Shown piece after piece: positions 40,113 through 49,153 of a stretch of 59,549 nt of DNA. Source of the DNA: Actinospica durhamensis (GTDB lineage: Bacteria > Actinomycetota > Actinomycetes > Streptomycetales > Catenulisporaceae); assembly GCF_018139695.1 (NCBI RefSeq), contig NZ_JAGSOG010000020.1:1-59549 (forward strand), in the 5' to 3' direction. The notes beneath the pieces were generated by a model. The model did no database searches and was not told the origin of the DNA. It worked only from the letters and a program-made list of their open reading frames with translations. The translations under genes were made by a program, and so were the position numbers. The first letter of the stretch is position 1. Each line of letters opens with the position of its first letter.

Positions 40113-41032
40113 CCGGGATCAGGCAGGACACAGGGCCGGTGCGAGCAGGTGATCTCGCGCCGGCCCGCGGCCGCTCGGCCGTACAACGATCTTTCTGCGG
40201 GAAGACGGCACGCCAGCATGAGGCCGGCAGCCTGACATCCATGGCGCCACGGGAGCCTGCTCCGCTGATGTTCGACAGCTTCCTGCGGTACCGACATGGA
40301 GTCACGGTCAATTTCCGCCCAGCGAGTGCGCCGCGTTCCATCGCATGACGGCGCCCTCCGGCGGAGAGAGAGTCCGGAGGGCGCCGTGTGCGGGCGGAGC
40401 GTTTGCGAGACACTCGCAGCCCCGGTGTGGAGCTCATGGACGGCCAGCTCGGTCTGTCGTCGCGGAAGATGTTACGTCACGAAATCAGATGTGAACAGCA
40501 GCGCGGAGCGTGAAAACTGGCCCGGGCGCGCTGTGCAACAACCTCGTTCGATTGAAGTACCGGCGCCGGTTGACCACGATCGGGCAGGGGTTACGTCCTG
40601 GGATGTGGGTGTTCGTCCACCGAGGGCGGCGCCGGTGGCTATCAGGGTGAGACCAGGGTCTCAGCTCAGTGCGCAGCGGCCTGAATCCGCTGCTAAACCC
40701 ATATCCGAAGCCGCACGAAACCCGGTGTCGGCGTCCCGGGGGGGCACTTCACTCGTAGCTGACGCCGTTCCGGGTTACCCGCACGCCCGCCGCCTCATCG
40801 TCTGCAGCAGTTGGCGCGGCTCCCAGTCGAACAGGTAGTCGATGCTGGAATCCGCTCCGCCGTCGGTCCACGGCAGTGACGTTCTCGTTAACGATCTGCA
40901 GCGCTTCACCGACCCCGCACCGGTCCGTGACTTCCTGAACAACCTCGAGTCGAATCCCGTTGCGGCCAGGGGCGCGCTGGCGCACCTGGAACGCGGCGGA
41001 CTTGTGGTCCCGATCGTTCTACTGATCTTGCC
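40113..41032. other. 920-bp gap without a supported gene
   Basis: Several frames cross this region, for example a plus frame from 40842 with VLVNDLQRFTDPAPVRDFLN and a minus frame 40749-40985, but none has a good start site or recognised domain. The sequence is less GC-biased at third positions than its neighbours. Apart from the hairpin at 40349-40386, nothing is assigned; degraded genes are likely. Confidence 0.4.
40349..40386. terminator. Strong hairpin
   Basis: CGGCGCCCTCCGG and CCGGAGGGCGCCG form a perfect 13-bp stem with a 12-base purine-rich loop. It lies about 240 bases after the gene at 39441 and may end its transcript. Confidence 0.55.
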
Positions 41033-41710
41033 CTACCGTCTGCGCGGTACGAGACCGGTTTCAAAGGCGATGATCGCCAGGTGCACGCGGTCCCGGGCCT
41101 CGAGCTTGGCGAACAGACGCGCGACATGCGTCTTCGCCGTCGCCGCGCTGATCACCAACCGCTCGGCTATCTCAGCGTTCGACAGTCCCTGTCCGACCAG
41201 TGCCAGCACCTCGCGCTCCCGGTCGGTGATTCCCGCGATGAGACCCGAGTCCGCGGCGGGCCCGGCGTCGGGGGCCGCAGGGCCGGACGTTCCGGCGAAG
41301 TCCGCGATCAGCCGTCGGGTCACGCTCGGCGCGATCAGCGCGTCGCCGGCCGCCACTACGCGGATCGCGTCCAGGATCGCGTCCAGGGCCATGCTCTTGA
41401 GCAGGAATCCGCTGGCGCCGGCGCGCAGTGCGCCGTAGACGTACTCGTCGTCGTCGAAGGTCGTCAGCACCAGCACCTTGGGCGGGTCCGGCTCGGCGGT
41501 CGTCTGCCGGGTCGCCTCGATGCCGTCCATGCCCGGCATCCGGATGTCCATCACCACCACGTCCGGCCGCAGCTCCCGCACCAGGCGCACCGCCTCGCGG
41601 CCGTCGCCGGCCCGGCCGACCACCTCCAGGTCGTCGGTGTCGCCGATCAGGATCGTGAGCGCGACCAGCATCAGGGGCTGGTCGTCGGTCAGCAGGACAC
41701 GCACGCTCAT
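41033..41710 (-). CDS. NarL/LuxR-family response regulator
   Basis: The 225-residue protein has the receiver signature TDDQPLM, phosphoacceptor Asp in VVVMDIRMPGMDG, Thr in VLVLTTFDDDEY and Lys in GFLLKSM. The LuxR-type helix-turn-helix is TDREREVLALVGQGLSNAEI with SAATAKTHVARLFAKL. It overlaps the kinase gene by ATGA, so the two form one two-component system. The divergent ABC exporter at 43050-46288 is its likely target. Confidence 0.9.
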   Translation of the reverse strand: MSVRVLLTDDQPLMLVALTILIGDTDDLEVVGRAGDGREAVRLVRELRPDVVVMDIRMPGMDGIEATRQTTAEPDPPKVLVLTTFDDDEYVYGALRAGASGFLLKSMALDAILDAIRVVAAGDALIAPSVTRRLIADFAGTSGPAAPDAGPAADSGLIAGITDREREVLALVGQGLSNAEIAERLVISAATAKTHVARLFAKLEARDRVHLAIIAFETGLVPRRR

Positions 41711-42906
41711 GCCGGGAGGCTCGCCGTCACCCGGAATCCGCCCTCCGGACGTTGGCCGGCGCTGAACTGGCCGGACAGCAGCGTCACCCGCTCGCGCATG
41801 CCGAGCAGGCCGAAACCGCTCCCGCCGGCGCCCGCCGCGAACCTCGGACGGCCCGGCCCGCCGAGACCTTCGTCCCCGTCGTCCACCACCTCGATCCTCA
41901 CTCCTGTCGACTCGTAACCGACCGCGACCCGGCATGTCCGCGCCCCGGAATGCCGCACCACGTTCGTCACCGACTCCTGGATGATCCGGAAAGCCGACAG
42001 TTCGATCTCCGGCGGCAGCGGACGCTGCTCGCCCTGCCAGGTCACATGAACCCGCACCCCGGCGCCGGCCGTGCGTTCGGCGAGCTGCGGGACGTCGGCC
42101 AGGCTGCCGGCCGGCGCCAGCGGAGCGGCCTGCGCCATAGCGTCGTCCGGCTCGGCGCGGCGGAGCGCCCCGAGCATGCGCTGCAACTCAAGCAGCGTCT
42201 CCCGGCTGGTGGTCTCGATGCCGGTCAGCGCCTGCCGTGTCTGCTCGGGCTTGGTCTCCACGACCCGCGCCGCCGCTCCCGACAGCACCGTGATGATCCC
42301 GATGCTGTGCGCGACGCTGTCGTGCAGTTCGCGGGCGATCCGCAGTCGCTCGGCCATGACGACGCGGGCCGCGGTCTGCTCCTGCAGGGCTTCGAGGTAT
42401 TCACGGCGTTTGCGATACACCCCTCCGAAGACCCACGCGACCGCGAACCACAACGCTATCCACCCGGCCCACTGGGCCGCGCCGCCGACGGACTGCCCGC
42501 GGACGTGGACGTCGTTGACGAACGCGGCCGCGACGCCCGCGGCGGAGCTGACGGCGGCAGCCTTCGGCCGCCGGGCGGCGAGGTACCCGCCCAAGGCGAC
42601 GAGCAGGATGAACACGACCAGCGGCCGCGCCCCGAAAATGTCGCCCAGGACCGATTCGCCCAGGACCGCCGCGAAGACGGCCGCCGGCTGACGGCGCACC
42701 AGCAGGACCGGAAGGGCGAGCACGACGCACAGACCAATCGTCTGGAAGTGCCCGAGGTCGGGGAACCGGAACAGGCCGTCGACAGGGCTCGGCATCGTCA
42801 AGGGGAGCATCAGCGCGTAGAAGCCGGCGGTGGCCAGCACCACGGGCTGCGACATCAGCCAGGTCACACGCTTCGATGTCGACAGACGCCGGAGAAGCTC
42901 TTCCAT
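41707..42906 (-). CDS. Histidine kinase of the HisKA_3 (NarX/DesK-like) type
   Basis: The 399-residue protein has about five N-terminal membrane helices (for example LVVFILLVALGGYLAARRPK), a short coiled segment, the phosphorylated His in RIARELHDSVAHSIGIITVL, and the ATP-binding part with FRIIQESVTNVVRHSGA, VVDDGDEGLGG and GFGLLGMRERV. The small sensor domain suggests detection of a membrane-borne signal such as an antimicrobial peptide. ATG 42906 is used; the frame runs further upstream without a convincing start. It is co-translated with the response regulator. Confidence 0.9.
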   Translation of the reverse strand: MEELLRRLSTSKRVTWLMSQPVVLATAGFYALMLPLTMPSPVDGLFRFPDLGHFQTIGLCVVLALPVLLVRRQPAAVFAAVLGESVLGDIFGARPLVVFILLVALGGYLAARRPKAAAVSSAAGVAAAFVNDVHVRGQSVGGAAQWAGWIALWFAVAWVFGGVYRKRREYLEALQEQTAARVVMAERLRIARELHDSVAHSIGIITVLSGAAARVVETKPEQTRQALTGIETTSRETLLELQRMLGALRRAEPDDAMAQAAPLAPAGSLADVPQLAERTAGAGVRVHVTWQGEQRPLPPEIELSAFRIIQESVTNVVRHSGARTCRVAVGYESTGVRIEVVDDGDEGLGGPGRPRFAAGAGGSGFGLLGMRERVTLLSGQFSAGQRPEGGFRVTASLPA

Positions 42907-43049
42907 ACGCCAGATCGTATTCCGTGGCGTGGGCCCTGCGCGTCGCCCCGGGGATGTACGCCGGTACACCCCCGGGCCGATGGCCTGCGGGAAAGGTGAC
43001 ATCCGCCGGCCGACGCCAGGGATCATGGTCCGTTTCTAGGTTCGTGACC

Positions 43050-43796
43050 ATGACGAATGCACCCATGATCGCTCTCCAAGACGCGACGAAGAAATATGAC
43101 GAGGGCCCGCCCGCACTGGCCGGTGTGACCTTGTCCGTGGCGGCCGGTGAGTGCGTGGCGATCCTCGGCCATTCCGGCAGCGGGAAGTCCACCTTGCTGA
43201 ACCTGATCGCCGGCCTGGACAAGCCTTCCAGCGGCACCGTGACCGTCGACGGCACCCGCGTCGACCAGCTCGGTGAGGCCGGTTCGGCGAAGTACCGCCG
43301 GGCCTCGATCGGCCTGGTCTTCCAGTTCTTCAATCTGCTCGACGATCTGACCGTGTTGGACAACGTCATGGTTCCGGCACAGCTGGCCGGGATGGGCAAG
43401 GCCGAAGCGAAGCGGCGGGCCGTCGAGCTGCTCGGCTCGCTGGACATCGACCGGCACGCCAAGGCCTACCCGCAGCGGCTGTCCGGCGGGCAGCGGCAGC
43501 GGGTGGCGGTGGCCAGGGCCCTGATGAACAGGCCTGCGCTGCTGCTGGCCGACGAGCCGACCGGCGCTCTGGACTCGAGCTCGGCCGAGGACGTGCGGCG
43601 GCTGCTGCTGGACCTGAACGCCGAGGGCCAGACCATCCTGCTGGTCACCCACGACATCCAGCTGGCCGCGGACACCGCACGCCGCACCATCGAGTTGGTG
43701 GACGGCGCGGTCGAGCGGGACGTCGTCAACCACGGCAGCGGTGCCGGACCGGCCGCCCGCACGCCGCTGACCCGTCCGGCGGGAGAGGCCCGATGA
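43050..43796 (+). CDS. ABC transporter ATP-binding protein (MacB/LolD-like)
   Basis: The 248-residue ATPase shows Walker A ILGHSGSGKSTLLNLI, the Q-loop VFQFFNLLDDLTV, signature RLSGGQRQRVAVARALM, Walker B ALLLADEPTGALD and the switch His in LLVTHD. It belongs to the family that pairs with FtsX-type permeases to export peptides or lipoproteins or to sense and remove antibiotics. ATG 43050 is used. It overlaps the permease gene (ATGA). Confidence 0.95.
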   Translation: MTNAPMIALQDATKKYDEGPPALAGVTLSVAAGECVAILGHSGSGKSTLLNLIAGLDKPSSGTVTVDGTRVDQLGEAGSAKYRRASIGLVFQFFNLLDDLTVLDNVMVPAQLAGMGKAEAKRRAVELLGSLDIDRHAKAYPQRLSGGQRQRVAVARALMNRPALLLADEPTGALDSSSAEDVRRLLLDLNAEGQTILLVTHDIQLAADTARRTIELVDGAVERDVVNHGSGAGPAARTPLTRPAGEAR

Positions 43797-46288
43797 CACT
43801 GCGCAAGCCGCCGATGCCCCGGCGCCTGTTCGAGGTCGGCGTCCATGCCGTGGCCCGCCTGCTGCCGGCGGCGAGCCCGAGCGCCCTGGGCAAGGTCGTA
43901 CGCTCCGGCGTGGGCCGGCGCCGCCTGCAGTCCCTCGTCATGGCTCTGACGACGTTCGCGACCGTCACCACCGCGATGCTCTCGCTCGGCCTGCTGACCG
44001 CCGTGCAGGCTCCGTTCGAGCACGCCTTCGGTGCTCGGAACGGCGCGCATCTGGCGATCCAGTTCAGCAGTTCGAAGGTCACGGCCGCGCAGGCCGCCGC
44101 CACCGCTCACGCCGCCGGCGTCACCGAGGCGGCCGGACCGTACCCGATCGCCGCCGCCCTGGACACGACGATCGGCACGGACTGCGCCGAGCGTGCCGGT
44201 AGCGACAACGGCCCGATCACCGTCAGCACGCGTCCTGACCTGGGCAGCACCTCCGGGATGGACCAGCTGGCGCTGACCCGGGGGCACTGGCCGACCGGCC
44301 CGGGCGAGATCGCCCTGCCGTCGCAGGACTTTGCCGCCGACTGCTTCGGCGATTCGGTGGTGTTCTCCTCCCTGCCGGGCAAGCCCTCGTTCAAGGTCGT
44401 CGGCTTCGCCGACTCGGTGACCAACAGCGCGACCGGCTTCCTCACCGCCGACGGTTTCGCGCGGCTCACCGCCGCCGGCGCCAAGTCCGACGAGCAGATG
44501 CTCTACCGGTTCGCCAAGGCCGGGACCAACGCCGACATCGCCACCGACAAGCAGGCGGTGGCCGCCGCCGTGCCGGCCGGCGCGGTCGAGAGCGGGCAGT
44601 CGTACCTGATCGCGGAGCAGCAGGCGACCGGCAACGCCAAGGCCTACGTGCCGTTCCTGATCGGCTTCGGGATCCTCGGGCTGTTCATGTCGGTGCTGAT
44701 CATCTCGATCGTGGTCAGCGGGGCTGTGGCCTCGGGAATCCGGCGCATCGGGATTCTGAAGTCGCTGGGCTTCACCCCTGCGCAGGTGGCCCGCGCCTAC
44801 ACCGCGCAGGCCATGATCCCGGCGACACTCGGCCTGGTGCTCGGCACGGTTTTCGGCAACCTCCTGGCCGTGCCGATCCTGGGCGGGGCCACCCAGCAGC
44901 TCGGCGCGGCCGGTGCGGCCAGTGCCACGATTCCGTTGTGGGTCAGCGCCGTGGTGCCGCTGGGCACCCTGCTGATCGTCGGCGTCACGGCCTTGATCCC
45001 GGCCCTGCGGGCCGGCCGGATGCCGACGGTGCGGGCGCTGGTGGTCGGCCGCGCCCCCAAGGCCGGGGGCGGTCAGAGGGCGCAGCGTCTGGCCTCGCGG
45101 CTGCCGCTGCCCCGGGCCATGTCGTTGGGGCTGGCCCAGCCGTTCGCCCGGCCGGCCCGGACCGTCCTGGTCGGTGCCGCGGTGCTGTTCGGCGTCGTGA
45201 GTGTCACGTTCGCGGTGGGGCTGGAGACCGGGTTCAACAGGTACCTGGACGCCAGTACCTCAGGCTTCAACGTCGCGTCGGAGTTCGTGGAACCCACCGC
45301 CGACGTGGGGGTGCCCTGGGGTCGCTACGGCCCCAACGACCCGCGCGACCCGCACCTGGATGCCGACAAGGTGGCCGCCGCGCTCGCTGAGATTGAGGGC
45401 ACGAAGGCCGCGTTCGGCTGGGGCGACAGCGGCGCGACCATGGTCGGCGCCCCGCCCGGCGGCGAAACGCCGGAGGTGTTCACGACTACCGGCGACTTCT
45501 CCTGGACGGGCATGGAGCTGCTGTCCGGCCGCTGGTACTCGGCGCCCGGCGAGGCCGTGGTCGGCGACAAGCTGGCCTCGGCGGTGGGGATCCACGTCGG
45601 TGACGACCTCACCGTGGTGCAGCAGAACAAGCAACTGCCGCTCAAGGTCGTCGGCATCAACTTCGACACCAACGTGGGCGACTACACGGTCATGACGGAC
45701 GCGGCCACCTTCACCGCCGCCGGTCTGACCCCGCACATCGACCAGTTCAACGTCGAGCTGGCCTCGAACGTCAACGGAGCGGAGTGGTCCACCTCAGCCG
45801 CCGCCGCGCTGACCCCGCTGAACGCCTCGGTCCAGCCGAACTCGGACGGGGGCAAGAACATCGTGGTACTCACTATGGGCGCCCTGGTGGCCACGCTTAC
45901 GCTGATGATGATGGCGGTCGCCGCGCTCGGGGTGCTGAGCACGGTTGTGCAGGACACCCGGGAGCGGGCTCATGATCTGGGGATCTTCAAGGCCCTCGGG
46001 ATGACACCCAAGCAGACCATCGCGATGGTTCTGACCTCGGTGTCCCTCACCGGCCTGGTCGCCGGGCTGATCGGGGTCCCGCTCGGAGTCGCGGTGGAGA
46101 AGGCGACGCTGACCCCGATGGGGAACGCGATCGGCCGGCACCTGCCGCCGAGCGTGACCCACACCTACACCGCCGGGCTGCTCATCCCCCTGCTGGCCGG
46201 CGGGATCGTGATCGCCCTGCTCGGGGCACTGCTGCCGGCCGGCTGGGCGGCACGGACCCGGACCGCCACCGCGCTGCGGACCGAGTAG
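43793..46288 (+). CDS. FtsX-like ABC transporter permease
   Basis: The 831-residue protein carries two FtsX-type units. An N-terminal helix (residues about 45-70) is followed by a large extracytoplasmic domain, a three-helix FtsX block (VPFLIGFGILGLFMSVLIIS, about 275-410), a second extracytoplasmic domain (about 480-680), and a final three-helix block with RERAHDLGIFKALGMTPKQT. This fits exporters of antimicrobial peptides or lipids. With the ATPase and the divergent two-component system it makes a likely cell-envelope stress or resistance module. A hairpin with a T-rich tail follows at 46359. Confidence 0.9.
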   Translation: MTLRKPPMPRRLFEVGVHAVARLLPAASPSALGKVVRSGVGRRRLQSLVMALTTFATVTTAMLSLGLLTAVQAPFEHAFGARNGAHLAIQFSSSKVTAAQAAATAHAAGVTEAAGPYPIAAALDTTIGTDCAERAGSDNGPITVSTRPDLGSTSGMDQLALTRGHWPTGPGEIALPSQDFAADCFGDSVVFSSLPGKPSFKVVGFADSVTNSATGFLTADGFARLTAAGAKSDEQMLYRFAKAGTNADIATDKQAVAAAVPAGAVESGQSYLIAEQQATGNAKAYVPFLIGFGILGLFMSVLIISIVVSGAVASGIRRIGILKSLGFTPAQVARAYTAQAMIPATLGLVLGTVFGNLLAVPILGGATQQLGAAGAASATIPLWVSAVVPLGTLLIVGVTALIPALRAGRMPTVRALVVGRAPKAGGGQRAQRLASRLPLPRAMSLGLAQPFARPARTVLVGAAVLFGVVSVTFAVGLETGFNRYLDASTSGFNVASEFVEPTADVGVPWGRYGPNDPRDPHLDADKVAAALAEIEGTKAAFGWGDSGATMVGAPPGGETPEVFTTTGDFSWTGMELLSGRWYSAPGEAVVGDKLASAVGIHVGDDLTVVQQNKQLPLKVVGINFDTNVGDYTVMTDAATFTAAGLTPHIDQFNVELASNVNGAEWSTSAAAALTPLNASVQPNSDGGKNIVVLTMGALVATLTLMMMAVAALGVLSTVVQDTRERAHDLGIFKALGMTPKQTIAMVLTSVSLTGLVAGLIGVPLGVAVEKATLTPMGNAIGRHLPPSVTHTYTAGLLIPLLAGGIVIALLGALLPAGWAARTRTATALRTE

Positions 46289-46358
46289 GACAGAGCAGAG
46301 CCACCGATCGCCGCGGCAAAAGCGGCGCTGGGCATTGCACGGCGCGGCAGGAACGCCC

Positions 46359-46398
46359 ATGCCGGCCTCCCCCGGTTGACACCTCGGGAGGTCGGCAT
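46359..46398 (+). terminator. Rho-independent-like terminator of the ABC operon
   Basis: ATGCCGGCCTCCC and GGGAGGTCGGCAT pair over 13 bp with one G-U pair and a 14-base loop; TCCGGCGTTTT follows. Confidence 0.65.
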
Positions 46399-46441
46399 TC
46401 CGGCGTTTTCCCTTAACGCAAAGGCGTGAGAGGCACCCAGC

Positions 46442-46585
46442 ATGGCGGTCGGCGTTCTCGACCTCGACGGACCTGACGTAGACCTCGCTCCTTCGCAAGC
46501 GGTGTACTCCGGGGAGATCTTTGGAGAGCGAATCGTGTCCGACGAGCAGGGGGACGAGACCGGGAACCCGATCAGCGAGAAGTAG
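46442..46585 (+). CDS. Possible 47-residue acidic peptide
   Basis: ATG 46442 follows GAGAGG at eight bases. The frame reads MAVGVLDLDGPDVDLAPSQA and continues VYSGEIFGERIVSDEQGDET to GNPISEK. It is strongly acidic, has no Cys and no signal sequence. It lies after the ABC terminator and before a convergent TetR gene. The peptide could be a precursor or regulatory peptide, or a fragment of a larger lost gene; no family was recognised. Confidence 0.45.
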   Translation: MAVGVLDLDGPDVDLAPSQAVYSGEIFGERIVSDEQGDETGNPISEK

Positions 46586-46715
46586 CCGCGCGGCACCCAT
46601 ACAGCCAACTGCGCACGTGAACGACAGGTACCTGCGCACCAACACCGACCGAGGCGACCACTGCCACACAGACGACCCTAGTAGCGCACCGAGGCGCGGA
46701 TGACGTAGCAGGCGA

Positions 46716-46749
46716 GAGGCTGTACACCGGGCAACCGGTGTACAGCCTC
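46716..46749. terminator. Strong hairpin between convergent genes
   Basis: A perfect 15-bp stem, GAGGCTGTACACCGG against CCGGTGTACAGCCTC with loop GCAA. It can end both the TetR transcript (minus) and the small-peptide transcript (plus). Confidence 0.7.
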
Positions 46750-46813
46750 ATCAGGATCTTGCCACCACCCGCTTCTTCGGCCGGGGTGCCGAGCAGCCAC
46801 ATGGCCTGCGCAT

Positions 46814-47467
46814 TCAGGATGACGCCGGCTCGGTGAACGCGGCGAACAGGGCCTCGGCCGCGATCTGCCACTCCTGCACCAGATCGGTGCTCTCCGGATT
46901 GCGCAGCCACTGGAGCTGCAGGCCGTCCATCATCGCAATGATCTGTTTCGCCAGCGTCTCGGGCCGGGCGGTCAACTGCGCGGCCAGCGCGGTATAGGCG
47001 GCAGTCGCCACCTGCTGACGCCGGGCGAAATAGGTGTGCGCGGGGTGCGCCGGTTCCAGGGACTCGGCGGCCAGCACCGTGAACAGCCGGACGATCTCGG
47101 GTTGGATGGCATTGCGGCGCATCGTCGCCTCGCAGAGTCGGCGCAGGCCGACGCCCGCGGGGCCGCGGCCGCCCCAGTCCAGCGGCACTTCGTCCTCGCT
47201 GGCACCGAGGTGGGAGCGCAGGGACAGGGCGTCCTCGATGTCGCGGTGTTCGAGGACTGCGATCAGCAGGCCCACTTTCGATTCCACGTGCCGCAGCAGG
47301 CCGGGGACGGTCAGGCCGCAGCCGTCCGCGATGTCCTGCATCGAGACGCCCCAGAAGCCGCGGTCGGCGATGAGCCGGGTGGCGACGTCGATGATCTGCC
47401 GCCGCCGCTGCGCCGCCGGCAGGCGACGGCGGTCGCGCCGGTAGATGGGGGGCGCGCCCTCGGCCAT
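46814..47467 (-). CDS. TetR-family regulator
   Basis: The 217-residue protein has a basic N-terminus and the helix-turn-helix region QIIDVATRLIADRGFWGVSM with DIADGCGLTVPGLLRHVESK. The C-terminal domain contains TYFARRQQVATAAYTALAAQ and MMDGLQLQWLRNPES, typical of TetR ligand domains that recognise carbohydrate- or lipid-related ligands. It diverges from the GH12 gene, whose promoter region has a symmetric site (47698-47720), so control of this secreted enzyme is the likely role. Confidence 0.85.
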   Translation of the reverse strand: MAEGAPPIYRRDRRRLPAAQRRRQIIDVATRLIADRGFWGVSMQDIADGCGLTVPGLLRHVESKVGLLIAVLEHRDIEDALSLRSHLGASEDEVPLDWGGRGPAGVGLRRLCEATMRRNAIQPEIVRLFTVLAAESLEPAHPAHTYFARRQQVATAAYTALAAQLTARPETLAKQIIAMMDGLQLQWLRNPESTDLVQEWQIAAEALFAAFTEPASS

Positions 47468-47652
47468 GGTCTCGATCTTCCCGTCGCTCCGTCGTTCCGG
47501 TGGATCCGTGCCGGGGCCATGCTACCGAGGCACATGGGCGCTGTGCCCGCTCTGCCGAGGCCAGCGGCTTGGGCGCCGACCTTGGTAATCCGTGTCCTGA
47601 TTCCCTTGGGCCCGAGTCGACGCCGCCTGCGCGCGGGTATCGCAAAGGGCTC

Positions 47653-47681
47653 TTGCGGAGGCTCGTTCCCGGCAATATATT
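47653..47681 (+). promoter_or_regulatory. Promoter of the GH12/ricin gene
   Basis: TTGCGG (47653-47658), 17 bases, TATATT (47676-47681). The expected start near 47688 leaves a leader of about 110 bases before ATG 47801. Confidence 0.55.
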
Positions 47682-47697
47682 CCCGGCGCCCGGCCAA

Positions 47698-47720
47698 GTG
47701 AGTAGTTAGTAGCTACTCAC
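47698..47720. promoter_or_regulatory. Palindromic operator downstream of the GH12 promoter
   Basis: Arms GTGAGTAG and CTACTCAC (perfect 8 bp) enclose seven bases. It begins about ten bases after the expected transcription start, a position at which a bound TetR dimer would block the gene. Confidence 0.6.
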
Positions 47721-47800
47721 CAATGATCTGTTCTGGCGCAGGCGCCCACCGCCCGCACGCCATCGCGCAACCCGATCATCCCGAGAGAAGGAACAATCGC

Positions 47801-48985
47801 ATGGAACGTGCAAGGCACAGACTCACGCCCGTCTTCGTCGCGATCGCGACGCTCGCCGCGTCCGGCGCGTTCGCCCTCACCGCCGCGCCCGCGCAGGCCG
47901 CGACCACCACTTTGTGCAACTCACAGACGGCCGCCGTGTCCGGCGGGGCATACACCGTCGAGAACAACGAGTGGGACTCCAGCGCGTCCGAATGCGTGAC
48001 CACCGACGGGAACGCCGACTTCACCGTGGCGAATTCGTCGATCGACAATGCCACCGACGGAGCCCCCGGCGGCTACCCGGCCGTGTACAAGGGCTGCCAC
48101 TGGGGATCGTGCACCTCCGGCAGCGGACTGCCGATCCCGGTCTCCAGCATGACCCCGGGCACCGTCACCACGAGCTGGAACACCACCCAGACCTACACCG
48201 GCGCCTACGACGTGGCCTACGACATCTGGTACAACCAGACCCCCACCACCTCCGGCCAGCCGAACGCCGAGGAGATGATGATCTGGATCAACCACAACGG
48301 CGGCGTCCAGCCCGCCGGCTCCGTGGTCGCCAGCAACGTCTCCATCGGCGGATACACCTACACCGTGTGGGAAAGCCGGGCCAGCACCTGGAACGTCGTG
48401 TCCTACGTGATGAACACCGGGACCACCTCGGTCAGCAACCTCGACGTGGACCTGCTCGCCGCCGACTCGGTCACCCGTGGCTATATGACCGACTCCGACT
48501 ACCTGATCGACCTGGAAGCCGGCTTCGAGATATGGCAGGCCGGCACCGGACTGGCCACCAACGCGTACTCGGTCGACATCGGCAGCGGCACCACACCCCC
48601 GCCGACGGCGACCGGCCCGATCACCGGCTACCAGGGGCTGTGCGTCGACGACCGCTCCGCCAGTACGGCCGAGAAGAACCCGGTTCAGGTCTACACCTGC
48701 AACGGCACCAGCGCGCAGCAGTGGACGGTCGCCTCAGGCAACACGTTGCAAGTCCTGGGCATGTGCCTGGACGTCGACGCCGGCGGCACCGCGGACGGCA
48801 CGCTGGTCGACCTCTACACCTGCAACGGCACCGGCGCGCAGGTCTGGGTACCGCAGTCGAACGGCGAGCTGGTCAACCCGCAATCCGGCAAATGCCTGGA
48901 TGACACCGGCTGGGGAGGCTCCGGCACCCAGCTGCAGATCTGGGACTGCGGCGACGGCGCCAACCAGCAGTGGATACTGCCCTGA
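47801..48985 (+). CDS. Secreted GH12-family glycosidase with C-terminal ricin-type lectin
   Basis: The 394-residue protein starts with a Sec signal (RLTPVFVAIATLAASGAFAL ending AQAA). The GH12 domain (about 35-255) shows NNEWDSSASEC, the nucleophile Glu region PNAEEMMIWINHNGG and the acid/base Glu in LEAGFEIWQAGTGL. A PPPTAT linker leads to a beta-trefoil of ricin type with three QxW repeats (QQWTVASG, QVWVPQSNG, QQWILP). GH12 enzymes cut beta-1,4-glucan or xyloglucan; the lectin helps bind polysaccharide. The site GAGAAGGA before ATG 47801 is good. Probably repressed by the adjacent TetR. Confidence 0.85.
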   Translation: MERARHRLTPVFVAIATLAASGAFALTAAPAQAATTTLCNSQTAAVSGGAYTVENNEWDSSASECVTTDGNADFTVANSSIDNATDGAPGGYPAVYKGCHWGSCTSGSGLPIPVSSMTPGTVTTSWNTTQTYTGAYDVAYDIWYNQTPTTSGQPNAEEMMIWINHNGGVQPAGSVVASNVSIGGYTYTVWESRASTWNVVSYVMNTGTTSVSNLDVDLLAADSVTRGYMTDSDYLIDLEAGFEIWQAGTGLATNAYSVDIGSGTTPPPTATGPITGYQGLCVDDRSASTAEKNPVQVYTCNGTSAQQWTVASGNTLQVLGMCLDVDAGGTADGTLVDLYTCNGTGAQVWVPQSNGELVNPQSGKCLDDTGWGGSGTQLQIWDCGDGANQQWILP

Positions 48986-49055
48986 CAAAGGGTGAGAGGG
49001 CGACGGCTCGCCTCTCGGCAGGAGCGCCATGACCGTGGGAATCGCGGACACGGCA

Positions 49056-49098
49056 GTGCCGCCGAGTACATGCGTACTGCACATGTACCCGGCGGCAC
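49056..49098. terminator. Long hairpin between convergent secreted-enzyme genes
   Basis: GTGCCGCCG/CGGCGGCAC and, after one mismatch, GTACATG/CATGTAC form a 17-position stem with a nine-base loop, about 70 bases after the GH12 stop and 55 before the end of the GH87-like gene. Confidence 0.65.
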
Positions 49099-49153
49099 GG
49101 GTGCGATCAGGTCGTCTGACGGTCAGGTCAGCCTGCGCTGAAGGCTTCTACAA

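Noticed and set aside
40842-41438. Plus-strand ORF with VNDLQRFTDPAPVRDFLNN
   Set aside because: Its second half is antisense to the response regulator, and no start site or family supports the first half.
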